NCBI GenBank assembly: GCA_905477785.1
Contig: CAJQGR010000007.1
Location: forward strand, 18,052-82,051
Length of the DNA: 64,000 bases
Reading direction: 5' to 3'
DNA from: an uncultured Hellea sp.
GTDB taxonomy: Bacteria; Pseudomonadota; Alphaproteobacteria; Caulobacterales; Maricaulaceae
Position 1 is the first letter of the stretch; the number at the start of each line of letters is the position of its first letter. Positions 1 through 8,202 of the stretch are shown piece after piece. The position numbers and the translations under genes were made by a program. The notes beneath the pieces were generated by a model, which worked only from the letters and a program-made list of their open reading frames with translations, was not told the origin of the DNA and did not search any database.

Positions 1-425
1 CTCACTGCTGCCACCATAGGTATGGTGGCTTGCCCGCCACATGTTACCATATTTACATTTTTCGAATCTAAATGCTCATCCATATTGACAACTGGAACAC
101 AAAATGGGCCCAATGCTGCTGGAGTTAGATCAATCATTTGTTTTCCGTCTAACGCACAGATCATCGCATGCTTAGCATGGGCATATGCTGATGTTGCATC
201 GAAAACTAACTTAATATTTTTCCATTCACTTAGTTTTTGAGCACCTTCAATTCCATCATGGGTTGTAGAAAAGCCCCTCTTTTTAGCAATTGCAAGTCCC
301 TCAGAGTTTTTGTCTATACCAACAACACAAGCAACTTCTAAAATACTTGAGCTCTCATCAATCTTAATCATTAAATCAGTACCAATATTACCTGAACCAA
401 TTATAGCAACTTTTATCTTATTCAT
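1..425 (-). CDS. hsaG: Acetaldehyde dehydrogenase (acylating), HsaG/MhpF type, 3' part cut by window edge
   Basis: I translated this partial gene by hand, because the ORF track does not list it. About 141 N-terminal residues are visible and the rest lies beyond base 1. It starts [10 protein letters not shown] with a Rossmann motif GSGNIG at residues 10-15. The motif [10 protein letters not shown] at about 126-135 carries the expected catalytic Cys129. The family oxidises acetaldehyde or propanal to the acyl-CoA with NAD and CoA, after the aldolase step of meta-cleavage pathways (MhpF, DmpF, BphJ, HsaG). Its ATG overlaps the stop of the hydratase gene in a TAATG junction, so the two are translationally coupled. 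The steroid reading (HsaG rather than MhpF) comes from the upstream hsaA homologue. Its usual aldolase partner is expected further left. Confidence 0.9.
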   Translation of the reverse strand, partial: MNKIKVAIIGSGNIGTDLMIKIDESSSILEVACVVGIDKNSEGLAIAKKRGFSTTHDGIEGAQKLSEWKNIKLVFDATSAYAHAKHAMICALDGKQMIDLTPAALGPFCVPVVNMDEHLDSKNVNMVTCGGQATIPMVAAV

Positions 426-1213
426 TAAATAAACTCTACTTCACACGAACCTAAATTTGGTATCACCATATTCATTTTATCACCCTTAACCACTGGCTCC
501 AGAGGCACCAAAGAACCTGAAAGAATTATTTCGCCAGCTAAAAATGGTATTCCGTACTCTCCGAGCTTATTAGCAAGCCATGCAACAGCATTTTCAGGTG
601 AACCTTGTACAGATGATCCCATTCCACGGCTAATTTCACCACCATTTTTTTTAACAACAACCTCAAGTGAAGCCATGTCGAGATCATTAGGGTTAGCCTT
701 TTTATCTCCCAAAATAAAAACACCACAAGAAGCATTATCCGCAACAGTATCCTGGATTTTTATCTTCCAATCTAAAATACGGCTATCAACAATCTCAAAG
801 CAGGGCTGAACATATTCAGTAGCAGCCAAAACATCTTCCCCAGTAATACCTGGACCTTTTAAATCTGCATTTAACTTAAAAGCGATCTCAGCTTCAGCCC
901 TCGGGGAAATAAGTCTATTAACATTAACTCGTCCATCGCGCACAGCCATCGCATCAGTTAAAAATCCAAAATCAGGCTGAAACACACCTAACATATCCTG
1001 AACTGCTTTTGAAGTTACACCTATTTTTTTACCAATTACCTTCTCATTATTTTTTGAAATCCTTAGGTTTAAGAAAGCTAAAGATATTTTATATGCATCA
1101 TCTATACTTATATCAGGATAAATTTCAGAGATTGAGGGTAAGGCTTCAACGCTCCTTAAAGCACTAAATAGAGATTTAGCAATACTCATATGTTGGACAG
1201 AGGATAACATCAT
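425..1213 (-). CDS. hsaE: 2-hydroxypenta-2,4-dienoate hydratase family protein (HsaE/MhpD)
   Basis: This is a 262-residue member of the MhpD/DmpE/HsaE hydratase family, which adds water to a 2-hydroxy-2,4-dienoate made by meta-cleavage hydrolases. The metal-site motifs AEAEIAF (about 152-158 of the gene's middle third by position in the chain) and [13 protein letters not shown] are present, giving the Glu ligands expected for the divalent metal. The length is normal. Three start codons lie close together (ATGATG, and a third ATG at residue 9). The first overlaps the end of hsaD by four bases, which fits coupled translation. The order hsaA-hsaD-hsaE-hsaG matches the meta-cleavage branch of steroid A/B-ring degradation. 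A generic aromatic-pathway role cannot be excluded from this protein alone. Confidence 0.88.
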   Translation of the reverse strand: MMLSSVQHMSIAKSLFSALRSVEALPSISEIYPDISIDDAYKISLAFLNLRISKNNEKVIGKKIGVTSKAVQDMLGVFQPDFGFLTDAMAVRDGRVNVNRLISPRAEAEIAFKLNADLKGPGITGEDVLAATEYVQPCFEIVDSRILDWKIKIQDTVADNASCGVFILGDKKANPNDLDMASLEVVVKKNGGEISRGMGSSVQGSPENAVAWLANKLGEYGIPFLAGEIILSGSLVPLEPVVKGDKMNMVIPNLGSCEVEFI

Positions 1214-2043
1214 CCAAACTTCAAAAAGTCAATTGAAGCCGAATTAAACATTCGTGAATGCTCAATCATAACCCAATGACCACAAGCATTTATTTCTATA
1301 AATCTCGATTTTTGGTTTGCCTTTAGACACTTTTCTTTTCCTTGTGATGGCATAAATTCATCATTTGCCCCCCAAAAAGTAAGTATTGGGCAATTCAATT
1401 CATTCATCCGCGGGCCAAGTTCAGGTGTACGCATTGTACTCAGTACTTCTTTAGGCTGGTCTTTAGCTATTACCCAGCGCATATCTATCAATTCCTGGGT
1501 AACATGCTTAGCGTCATAAGTGAAAAGCCTCATGACATCACCTTGAGTTTTTTTACTTATCCCAGCATTGTTTACTTCCATCATTTTCTTAATCCCAGGC
1601 ATGGACCAATATGCTGATTGTTCCTCCAAGCAACCTGGGCCCATTAATATCAATTTAGACACAAACTCAGGGTTATCCAATGAAATTTGGATGGCCACAC
1701 CACCGCCTAGTGAATTTCCTATAAAACTGCAGCTTTCAACTTTGAGCTCTTTGAGGGCTTGCATCAAGGTACTACAAAAAAAATCGAGAGTATAATCCCC
1801 CATATCCGTTGGTTTATCAGAGTAACCAAAGCCAACTAAATCAGGCATTATTACTCTATAGCCAGCCTCTACAAATGCATCTTTATTTAAGTAAAAATTT
1901 GCCCAGGCACTATTCCCTGGCCCTGAGCCATGTAAGAATACTACTGGGTGCCCATTTTTATCTCCAAACTCCAGATAATGCATGCGAATTTGTCCAGCAT
2001 CAACATACTGACCTTCAGGGGGTCCATTTTCACTTATACTCAT
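1210..2043 (-). CDS. hsaD: Meta-cleavage product alpha/beta hydrolase (HsaD/MhpC type)
   Basis: This 277-residue alpha/beta hydrolase cleaves the C-C bond of a meta-ring-fission product. The catalytic triad is visible: the nucleophile elbow GNSLGGG with Ser111, Asp228 in GANDEF, and His256 in CGHWVMIE. The oxyanion motif HGSGPGNSAW near residue 38 is typical of the MhpC/BphD/HsaD group. It begins in a TAATG overlap with the end of the hsaA homologue and runs into the hydratase gene, so it sits inside one operon. HsaD acts on 4,9-DSHA in cholesterol and testosterone catabolism. That substrate is inferred here from the gene order and was not read from residues. No extradiol dioxygenase (HsaC) lies in this window. 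Confidence 0.9.
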   Translation of the reverse strand: MSISENGPPEGQYVDAGQIRMHYLEFGDKNGHPVVFLHGSGPGNSAWANFYLNKDAFVEAGYRVIMPDLVGFGYSDKPTDMGDYTLDFFCSTLMQALKELKVESCSFIGNSLGGGVAIQISLDNPEFVSKLILMGPGCLEEQSAYWSMPGIKKMMEVNNAGISKKTQGDVMRLFTYDAKHVTQELIDMRWVIAKDQPKEVLSTMRTPELGPRMNELNCPILTFWGANDEFMPSQGKEKCLKANQKSRFIEINACGHWVMIEHSRMFNSASIDFLKFG

Positions 2044-3218
2044 TAAACAAAAACATCAGTACTATTTGCACCAAGGTGAACAGCCCCTAAGTTTCTTGCA
2101 TAGCTAATAGGGTTATTAGCCACATGAGCTCGAGCAATGTGAATATCATGCCATATATCTTGAATTGGGGAATTCTTGTACACACTCCTACCACCTGCAA
2201 CATCAAATAGCATATCCACTGCTTTCATCATTCGCTCTATAACAAGACTAGCTTGGTAGCGATATTTTACTCTATCTTTCATAGGTATCTCTTTACCAGA
2301 TTTAACTAAATTCATCATTTCATCAAAATTTCTATACAAAATAGCTTCAGTTTCATCTATAAGATTTGAAGCCTCTGCTACCCTTCTGGTAACATCGGGG
2401 TCGCTAGCTAAACGAGTAACATCGGTGGAACTATCTTGGGCATTATCGATAAATAGTTGCAATGCATTCTTTGCTGCCCCTATTGCGGGGGTGCAAACTA
2501 CTCTCACGAACATTTGAGCCCACGGAATCGCATACATTTGATTGTCCTGATAATGCTTGCAATTAAATCCGTCCATTTGATGGTGAGTTCTGTACTCTGG
2601 AATAAAAACTGGCTTATCGATGATAATATCATTGGAACCGGTTGCCTGCAATCCCATAGCAAACCATGTATCTTTAATTTCATAATCAGGCTTTTTCACA
2701 AGAAATGTTCTGTAATGGATGTTTTCTTGGCCTTGATCAAAAATCAGGCCTCCTAACAAAACCCAATCGCAATGACCAGAACCAGAACTCCAGCCCCACT
2801 GACCCGACAACAGAAAACCACCATCAGTAGTTTCAACTTTAGCGCCTGCTGGATTGTAGGAAGAACTTATAAGAGTATCTGGACCTGTTGAATAAACATC
2901 TTCAGCTGCTTTTGGGTCCATTAATGATAATTGATATGCATGAACTGCTATAATGCCGCAAGCCCAAGCAGTTCCCATATCTCTTTCAGCTATATCAACT
3001 GAAGCCTTAAAAAACTCCTGCGGAGGGCGCTCTAATCCGCCATATTGCTTCGGTAGAAACGAACGGAAATAACCCGTTTTAGCTAAAGCACTAATTACTT
3101 TAGTCGGTATTTCTCTTTTATCCCTACCTTCAGCCGCGCAATCGGTAATAATGTCTAATGCATCGCTCACATCTAGATACTGATCAACTTCAACTGACTT
3201 CAAAGCTGCTTGTCCCAT
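2043..3218 (-). CDS. hsaA: Flavin-dependent monooxygenase, oxygenase subunit (HsaA-like, acyl-CoA dehydrogenase fold)
   Basis: This 391-residue protein has the acyl-CoA dehydrogenase fold used by group D flavin monooxygenases such as HsaA and HpaH. Family signatures are SGQWGWSSGSGHCDW around residue 140 and the C-terminal IHIARAHVANNP. The length is close to HsaA. The expected reaction is hydroxylation of a phenolic seco-steroid (3-HSA) to the catechol, using reduced flavin from a separate reductase. The probable reductase is the hsaB-like gene at 10885, which carries the same promoter element. The start is supported by a strong AGGAG about six bases upstream. The gene leads a four-gene operon. 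Assignment to steroid rather than another phenol rests on the KSTD, Rieske and Ltp2 homologues in the window. Confidence 0.85.
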   Translation of the reverse strand: MGQAALKSVEVDQYLDVSDALDIITDCAAEGRDKREIPTKVISALAKTGYFRSFLPKQYGGLERPPQEFFKASVDIAERDMGTAWACGIIAVHAYQLSLMDPKAAEDVYSTGPDTLISSSYNPAGAKVETTDGGFLLSGQWGWSSGSGHCDWVLLGGLIFDQGQENIHYRTFLVKKPDYEIKDTWFAMGLQATGSNDIIIDKPVFIPEYRTHHQMDGFNCKHYQDNQMYAIPWAQMFVRVVCTPAIGAAKNALQLFIDNAQDSSTDVTRLASDPDVTRRVAEASNLIDETEAILYRNFDEMMNLVKSGKEIPMKDRVKYRYQASLVIERMMKAVDMLFDVAGGRSVYKNSPIQDIWHDIHIARAHVANNPISYARNLGAVHLGANSTDVFV

Positions 3219-3258
3219 AATATACTCCTGATAGCTTAGTCGTTAGCTTATCACAGAA

Positions 3259-3327
3259 TGCGCATTTTTCAATGATAATAAATACGCAAAATGGAGTTTT
3301 TATACAATATTTATCCTACTTTGCGTA
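3259..3327 (-). promoter_or_regulatory. Three-box element A, facing hsaA operon
   Basis: Read on the minus strand, the order is TACGCA (3327-3322), 33 bases, TGCGTA (3288-3283), 18 bases, TGCGCA (3264-3259). The proximal box ends 41 bases before the hsaA ATG. Box order and both spacers equal those of elements B, C, D and F. The distal box sits in a small dyad ACTTTG-CGTAA-CAAAGT that is not followed by a T-run, so I do not call it a terminator. It is probably an operator or activator site for the ring-cleavage operon. Confidence 0.75.
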
Positions 3328-3343
3328 ACAAAGTGTCACATAA

Positions 3344-4858
3344 TTACGTTTTTAGTAAATACTTCATTACTTTGCCCGATGCATTTCTTGGTAAATCTTC
3401 ATGAAAGCTTATACTTCTAGGTACTTTATAGTTAGCCATGTTTTCACGGCACCATAAAATTAATTCAGCCTCACTAATTGGCTTTCTTGTAACTACGTGC
3501 GCATGAGTAACTTCTCCAAGCCTATCATTGCGCACACCAACAATAGCTACTTCAGCAATATCTTTGTGTTTTTGAAGAGCTTTTTCAACCTCAGCCGGAT
3601 AAACATTGAAACCCCCAACTATAACCATATCTTTTTTTCGATCCGTAATCCGTAAATACCCATTCTTATCTAAAGTTCCAATATCACCCGTTTTCAACCA
3701 GCCATCTTCATCTATAACCTCAGCAGTGGCCTTTGGCATATCAAAGTAACCCTTCATGACATTAAAGCCCCTCACCAAGATTTCACCAGAATTTTCACAC
3801 TCCACCATACCGCCTTCATTATTAACTAATTTAACTTCAGTTCCCGGTAATGGTCGACCACATGTTGTTGCTATAGTTTCAAAATCATCACCTTTTCTGC
3901 ATAAAGATACCACTCCCGTGGACTCTGTTAAGCCATAAGCAGAGAAAACATCATTAATGCCTAATTTATGATGCATATTTCCAATGAGGTCTACTGGTAT
4001 AGTCGTTGCCCCTGTTGTAGCAACTCTCAGACTAGAAATATCATATTTTGATAAATCTGTGTAATCCAGAAGGCTCTGAAATATTGTAGGCGCCCCCGGC
4101 ATTACAGTAATCTTTGATTTTTGAATAATTCTAAGGACCTCTTCAACCTTGAATATAGCTAAAGGAAAAATCGCAGCACCCTTAATTAAGCAAGATAACC
4201 ACCCAGCTTTATAACCAAAACTATGAAAAAAAGGATTTATGATTAAATATTTATCACTATTATTAAGACCAATAGCATCAGTAAAACTTTCAAACACTTT
4301 TATGTTTTGTGCGTGAGTTGTCATCGCTCCCTTAGGCGATCCCGTAGTTCCAGACGTGAAAATAATATCAGATATATCGTTTTCCGTAACATCTACATTT
4401 TCCAGAGGCTTTATGTTACTTTTTAAAAAAGCATTAAACTTTTCATGTCCTCTTCTATCGCGAATTATTACTACATGCTCTAAAAAAGGTAAATTATCTT
4501 TATTAATTAGATTAGGGTAATTATGACCCAAAAAATCCTCAACAGTTAATAAAATTTTACACTTTGATCGTTTCAATATTTCCTCAGCTTCAGCACCTTT
4601 ATACCGAGTATTAAGAGTTACTAGTACTGCGCCCAAAGCTTGGCCAGCAAGAGCGCTAATAATCCATTCTGCACAATTTGGAGCCCATATAGCAAAGTTA
4701 TCTCCTCGAGAAAGTCCCATTTCACGCAAAACAGCTGCAGCCTTTTTAACTTTTTCTGCAAGCTCACCATAAGAAAGTTTCCAGCCCAAATCTTCTATTG
4801 CTAATGCATTTGGTTGTTTGATAGCTTGTGTAAATAAAACACCAGGTATAGTACTCAT
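3344..4858 (-). CDS. Acyl-CoA synthetase (AMP-binding, FadD family)
   Basis: This is a 504-residue ANL-superfamily ligase that activates a carboxylic acid to its CoA thioester with ATP. The P-loop-like FTSGTTGSPKGAMTTH (about 168-183), the AYGLTEST motif, TGDIGTLDKNGYLRITDRKKDM with the hinge, and a C-terminal ASGKVMKYLL bearing the catalytic lysine are all intact. It stands alone on the minus strand, diverging from the SDR operon at 4949 across a 90-base promoter region. A TGCGTA hexamer lies about 14 bases before its ATG, and GAAAGAG may serve as its ribosome site. In a steroid context FadD3-like enzymes activate the HIP propionate, but the substrate here cannot be read from sequence. It is one of four such ligases in the window. 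Confidence 0.85.
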   Translation of the reverse strand: MSTIPGVLFTQAIKQPNALAIEDLGWKLSYGELAEKVKKAAAVLREMGLSRGDNFAIWAPNCAEWIISALAGQALGAVLVTLNTRYKGAEAEEILKRSKCKILLTVEDFLGHNYPNLINKDNLPFLEHVVIIRDRRGHEKFNAFLKSNIKPLENVDVTENDISDIIFTSGTTGSPKGAMTTHAQNIKVFESFTDAIGLNNSDKYLIINPFFHSFGYKAGWLSCLIKGAAIFPLAIFKVEEVLRIIQKSKITVMPGAPTIFQSLLDYTDLSKYDISSLRVATTGATTIPVDLIGNMHHKLGINDVFSAYGLTESTGVVSLCRKGDDFETIATTCGRPLPGTEVKLVNNEGGMVECENSGEILVRGFNVMKGYFDMPKATAEVIDEDGWLKTGDIGTLDKNGYLRITDRKKDMVIVGGFNVYPAEVEKALQKHKDIAEVAIVGVRNDRLGEVTHAHVVTRKPISEAELILWCRENMANYKVPRSISFHEDLPRNASGKVMKYLLKT

Positions 4859-4871
4859 ATAATACTCTTTC

Positions 4872-4940
4872 TACGCAATTACAGAGTTTTACTATACAAA
4901 CCGATGATTTTGCGCAACATAAGACACAAAATATTACGCA
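4872..4940 (+). promoter_or_regulatory. Three-box element B, facing SDR operon at 4949
   Basis: The order is TACGCA (4872-4877), N33, TGCGCA (4911-4916), N18, TACGCA (4935-4940). The last box ends eight bases before the ATG at 4949, so any transcript starting just after it would have almost no leader. The same box distance to the start is seen in element C. The distal box also sits in the leader of the divergent acyl-CoA synthetase gene, so the region may control both. Confidence 0.75.
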
Positions 4941-4948
4941 GGTATAAG

Positions 4949-5704
4949 ATGAACTTCAAAAATAAAACTATAATTATTACAGGTGGCTCTAGAGGTATAG
5001 GTAGAGGAATTTCCCAAAATTTCCACGAGCTAGGGGCAAATGTTATAATTTGCGGAAGAAAGGCTCCGGAACAAATAGCTAAAAATATTTATTTTATAGA
5101 ACTTGATATAAGGAATATTGATGCCGCAAAGAAACTGATAGATTTCGCCATTGAAAAAACTGGTCGAATAGATTGTCTTATTAATAACGCTGGAGGGGGG
5201 CCTCCAATTGAAAGTAGCAAAGCAAGCCCCAAATTAACAGAAAAAGTAGTTTCGTTAAACTTGCTTGCTCCAATAAATATCTCTCAAGCCGCATACGAGC
5301 AATTAAAAAAAAATAATGGTTCAATTGTTAATATCTCATCTGTTTCAGCAACAAGAAGCTCCCCTGGCTCTGTTGCTTATGGTGCATCCAAAGCAGGTCT
5401 CATAAATGTTACAACATCTTTAGCAATGGAATGGGCTCCCTTTATTCGAGTAAATGCAATAATAGCTGGGTTAATAAAAACAAAGGCTAGTTCCGATCAT
5501 TATGGAGGTAAGATAGGAATGAAATATCTTGCAGACAATCTTCCAATGAAAAGGATGGGCACTCCAGATGATATTGCAAAAGCTTGTGTTTTTCTTGCTG
5601 ACCCTGATAATAGCTATATTTCAGGTGCATGCCTCGAAGTTTTTGGTGGGGGTGAACCGCCTAGTTTTTTAAAAATAGCCGAAGAAGCTAATAATTTAGT
5701 ATGA
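4949..5704 (+). CDS. SDR family NAD(P)-dependent oxidoreductase
   Basis: This is a classical short-chain dehydrogenase of 251 residues when begun at the inner ATG (MNFKNKTIIITGG). The track's upstream start adds 15 residues that would overlap the promoter boxes, and an AGG precedes the inner ATG, so I choose 4949. It shows the cofactor motif GGSRGIGRG near the N-terminus, NNAG, and the catalytic Ser with YGASK. The C-terminal ISGACLEVFGGG is typical. It likely oxidises or reduces a hydroxyl/keto group of a steroid or a beta-hydroxyacyl-CoA intermediate; the substrate is unknown. It leads the operon SDR-NTF2-MFS-crotonase, with a four-base ATGA overlap to the next gene. Confidence 0.88.
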   Translation: MNFKNKTIIITGGSRGIGRGISQNFHELGANVIICGRKAPEQIAKNIYFIELDIRNIDAAKKLIDFAIEKTGRIDCLINNAGGGPPIESSKASPKLTEKVVSLNLLAPINISQAAYEQLKKNNGSIVNISSVSATRSSPGSVAYGASKAGLINVTTSLAMEWAPFIRVNAIIAGLIKTKASSDHYGGKIGMKYLADNLPMKRMGTPDDIAKACVFLADPDNSYISGACLEVFGGGEPPSFLKIAEEANNLV

Positions 5705-6183
5705 AGCTAACTGATCGAATTTCACACATCGAAGCAGAACTTTCCATTCGGAACCTGATTGCGAAATACGGTCTAGCTGTTGATTGCGGTGATATAGAAA
5801 CAGCAATAAATTGTCATACAAAAAATGCTACTTACAGAATAGCAAACCCGAATGCTGGTCGGGGAGTAAAAACTCAAGACTTAGAGCTTCGTGGCCATTC
5901 AGAAATTGCTGAAATGTTAAACTCAGAAACACATCAGTCCTTGCTACCAAGCTGTGCCCATACTGTTGGCCCACTAATTGTAAAAATAAAAGGTAGTGCA
6001 GCTGTTACACTTGGTTACTCGCGCGTCTATCATGATAATGAATTAATGAGACTTGCCGTTAACAAATGGATTGTAAAAATAGTTGACGGTCAATGGAAAA
6101 TTGACAGTAGAGAAAGTCGCGTTGTTGGCGATGAAAAAGCTCAGTTACTATTAAAAAAGGGTTTGTATGATTCAAAACTTTAA
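5701..6183 (+). CDS. NTF2-like (SnoaL/ketosteroid-isomerase fold) protein
   Basis: This is a 160-residue protein with the N-terminal helix pattern of the SnoaL-like NTF2 family (IEAELSIRNLIAKYGLAVDCGD) and the closing beta strands (DGQWKIDSRESRVVGD). Members include ketosteroid isomerases, dehydratases and small lyases, but most are uncharacterised. It overlaps the SDR stop by ATGA, and its own end overlaps the MFS start by 17 bases, so it is embedded in an operon. It is one of four NTF2-like genes in the window, each close to an SDR, OYE or regulator gene. A role in isomerising or dehydrating a steroid intermediate is plausible but not shown. Confidence 0.75.
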   Translation: MKLTDRISHIEAELSIRNLIAKYGLAVDCGDIETAINCHTKNATYRIANPNAGRGVKTQDLELRGHSEIAEMLNSETHQSLLPSCAHTVGPLIVKIKGSAAVTLGYSRVYHDNELMRLAVNKWIVKIVDGQWKIDSRESRVVGDEKAQLLLKKGLYDSKL

Positions 6184-7375
6184 AGGCTGGCACGTACTAG
6201 GAGCAAGCTTCACTACTGCAATGTTGATGGCTGGAGCAACCTTTTATTCTTTCCAACACTTTGTTACTCCAATCGAGTTAGAATTCGACCTATCTAGAGA
6301 TCAAGTTAATCTTGGAATGATAGCATTTTTATTAAGTTCAGCCGTGTGGGCAGCAATTGTTGGGAGGTCAATAACAAGGATAAATCCTAAATTATTAGCA
6401 TTGCTTGGAATAGCATCATTTGCAATCGGCTTCTTGAGTTTATCAATTTCACAAAGTCCAAAACAAATGATATTGATTATATTATTTCCAATAGGATTTG
6501 GGTTTACGGCCTGCGGCCCATTTATTTCTAATACATTGACTACAAATTGGTTTTATGAGAAACGTGGACGCGCACTAGGTATAGCAGCTGTTGCAACTTC
6601 GGCCGGTGGGTTTCTTATACAGCCTATATTTAGCTATTTAATCTATAGTTTCGGCTGGAGATTAGCTTTGATCTATATGGGTCTAAGCATAACATTAATT
6701 TCAACTATTTTGATTATACGTTATTTTATATCTACCCCTGAGATAATTGGACAATTTCCTGACGGCGTAAATCAAGTGATTGAGCAAAAAGTTGTGGCAA
6801 AAGAGCCATCAATGATACTCAAAAATAGAGATTTTTGGATAATTTCACTTGCTTGCGGCTTACTTTTAGCTAGTGATCAAGCATTACTTGTCTCTCTCAA
6901 ACCATTTGGTGAAAGCTTAGGTTTTAATAACACTCAAGCCACTCTGATACCGACTGTGGTTGCAGGTTCTGCAATAGCAGGAAAGCTTTTGATAGGATGG
7001 TTAATTGAGCGCTTTGATAAACGTTTAATTTTTGCTCTAGTTTGCCTTTCAAATATTTCTTTTCTAATTGCAGCAATATTTGTTACAAATTTTTCTACTC
7101 TTATTACAGTTTCGGCAATCGTGGGCATGGCTATAGGTGGCATATATCCAGTTTGGACTGGCATTACTGCTGATACTTTTGGAAGAGTTTATTTCGCGCC
7201 TGCTATAGGTATGATGAATATTTTTACTGTTTTGCTTGCAGTGATAGCTGTTGGTTTTGTTGGAAATTCTTTTTCTAAAAATCAAAACTATGATGAAGCT
7301 TTTACAATATTAATCCCTATAGCTATTCTTGCAGCAGTAGTTATGTCTTTCGTAAGAATTAATAAAGGAAAATAA
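6167..7375 (+). CDS. Major facilitator superfamily transporter
   Basis: This 402-residue integral inner-membrane protein has about twelve hydrophobic segments. It has a polar central stretch after segment six (near residues 200-220) and a mid-protein charged loop RGRALGIAAVATSAGG, as in MFS carriers of the oxalate/monocarboxylate or bile-acid transporter type. It probably moves a carboxylated or steroidal substrate or intermediate using the proton gradient. The start has AAAAAGGG five bases upstream. Its first 17 bases overlap the NTF2-like gene, and its TAA overlaps the ATG of the following crotonase gene. It is one of three MFS carriers in the island. Confidence 0.85.
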   Translation: MIQNFKGWHVLGASFTTAMLMAGATFYSFQHFVTPIELEFDLSRDQVNLGMIAFLLSSAVWAAIVGRSITRINPKLLALLGIASFAIGFLSLSISQSPKQMILIILFPIGFGFTACGPFISNTLTTNWFYEKRGRALGIAAVATSAGGFLIQPIFSYLIYSFGWRLALIYMGLSITLISTILIIRYFISTPEIIGQFPDGVNQVIEQKVVAKEPSMILKNRDFWIISLACGLLLASDQALLVSLKPFGESLGFNNTQATLIPTVVAGSAIAGKLLIGWLIERFDKRLIFALVCLSNISFLIAAIFVTNFSTLITVSAIVGMAIGGIYPVWTGITADTFGRVYFAPAIGMMNIFTVLLAVIAVGFVGNSFSKNQNYDEAFTILIPIAILAAVVMSFVRINKGK

Positions 7376-8202
7376 TGCAAAATAATATACTCACGGAATA
7401 TTCAGATAAAATTCTCACAATAACACTTAACCGTCCCCAAAAGTTAAATGCATTATCGCCCAATTTGCTTGCTGAACTAAAAGCTGAATTAGACAACGCT
7501 TCTTTAAATGATGAAGTCTCAGTTGTCATAATAAAATCCTCTGGAAGAGCTTTTTGTGTCGGCTATGACCTCAATGAAGAAAACTGGGTTACTTCACAAT
7601 ATCCAGCAAATTATCCTGATGGAATAGATCTTGAACTTGATAAAAAAGATATAATGGCACTGCTTGATTATTGGATAGAAATTTGGAAATTTCCAAAGCC
7701 AATAATTTGTCAAGTTCAAGGTGCATGTCTGTCAGGAGCTGGAGAATTGTTGGCAGTGTCTGATATTGTAATAGCCAGTAAAACAGCGACTTTTGGACAT
7801 CCAGCAGGTCGTGACCTTGGAATTCCTCCGACTGTTTTCTTATGGCCGTTAACAATAGGTATGCGGAAGACCAAAGAAATGTTATATACCGCAAAAAGTA
7901 TTGATGCGAATGAAGCTAAAAATCTTGGCCTCATAAATCAAGCCGTTAGCCCAGAAAATTTGGAAAGCACAACTAGAAATCTTGCTCTAGATATTGCAAA
8001 AACACCTGTTAATCATTTGGTAATTCTAAAAAAAGCAACTAATAATTTTTATGATAATATGAATTTAGAAAAGTCAGTGCGTCAGGCATCAGACCTAGAT
8101 GCAGAATTTCACCAAAGCCCTACATTTTTATCATTTTTTAAACTAGTTAGAAATAAAGGGATGAAAGCTGCCCTAAAAGAAAGAGCTAGGCTTTTTAGTT
8201 AA
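7375..8202 (+). CDS. Enoyl-CoA hydratase/isomerase family protein (crotonase fold, one acidic residue changed)
   Basis: This is a 275-residue crotonase-superfamily protein. The CoA-binding and oxyanion regions are recognisable (SGRAFCVGYDL near 58-68 and GACLSGAGELLAVSD). The Glu of the first acid motif (GAGELL) is kept. At the second acid position, where enoyl-CoA hydratases have FGxPE, this protein has FGHPAGRDLG, so that glutamate is missing. It may therefore be an isomerase, hydrolase or lyase rather than a hydratase. It is the last gene of the operon begun at 4949, and its 3' end overlaps the convergent methyltransferase gene by four bases. Confidence 0.8.
   Translation: MQNNILTEYSDKILTITLNRPQKLNALSPNLLAELKAELDNASLNDEVSVVIIKSSGRAFCVGYDLNEENWVTSQYPANYPDGIDLELDKKDIMALLDYWIEIWKFPKPIICQVQGACLSGAGELLAVSDIVIASKTATFGHPAGRDLGIPPTVFLWPLTIGMRKTKEMLYTAKSIDANEAKNLGLINQAVSPENLESTTRNLALDIAKTPVNHLVILKKATNNFYDNMNLEKSVRQASDLDAEFHQSPTFLSFFKLVRNKGMKAALKERARLFS

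Noticed and set aside
22-240. 72-residue plus-strand ORF at the left edge
   Set aside because: Antisense to the acetaldehyde dehydrogenase fragment, which shows clear Rossmann and active-site motifs.
3318-3334. Hairpin ACTTTG-CGTAA-CAAAGT as a terminator for the ligase gene
   Set aside because: No T-run follows on either strand and its loop is the distal box of element A, so it is better explained as part of the operator.
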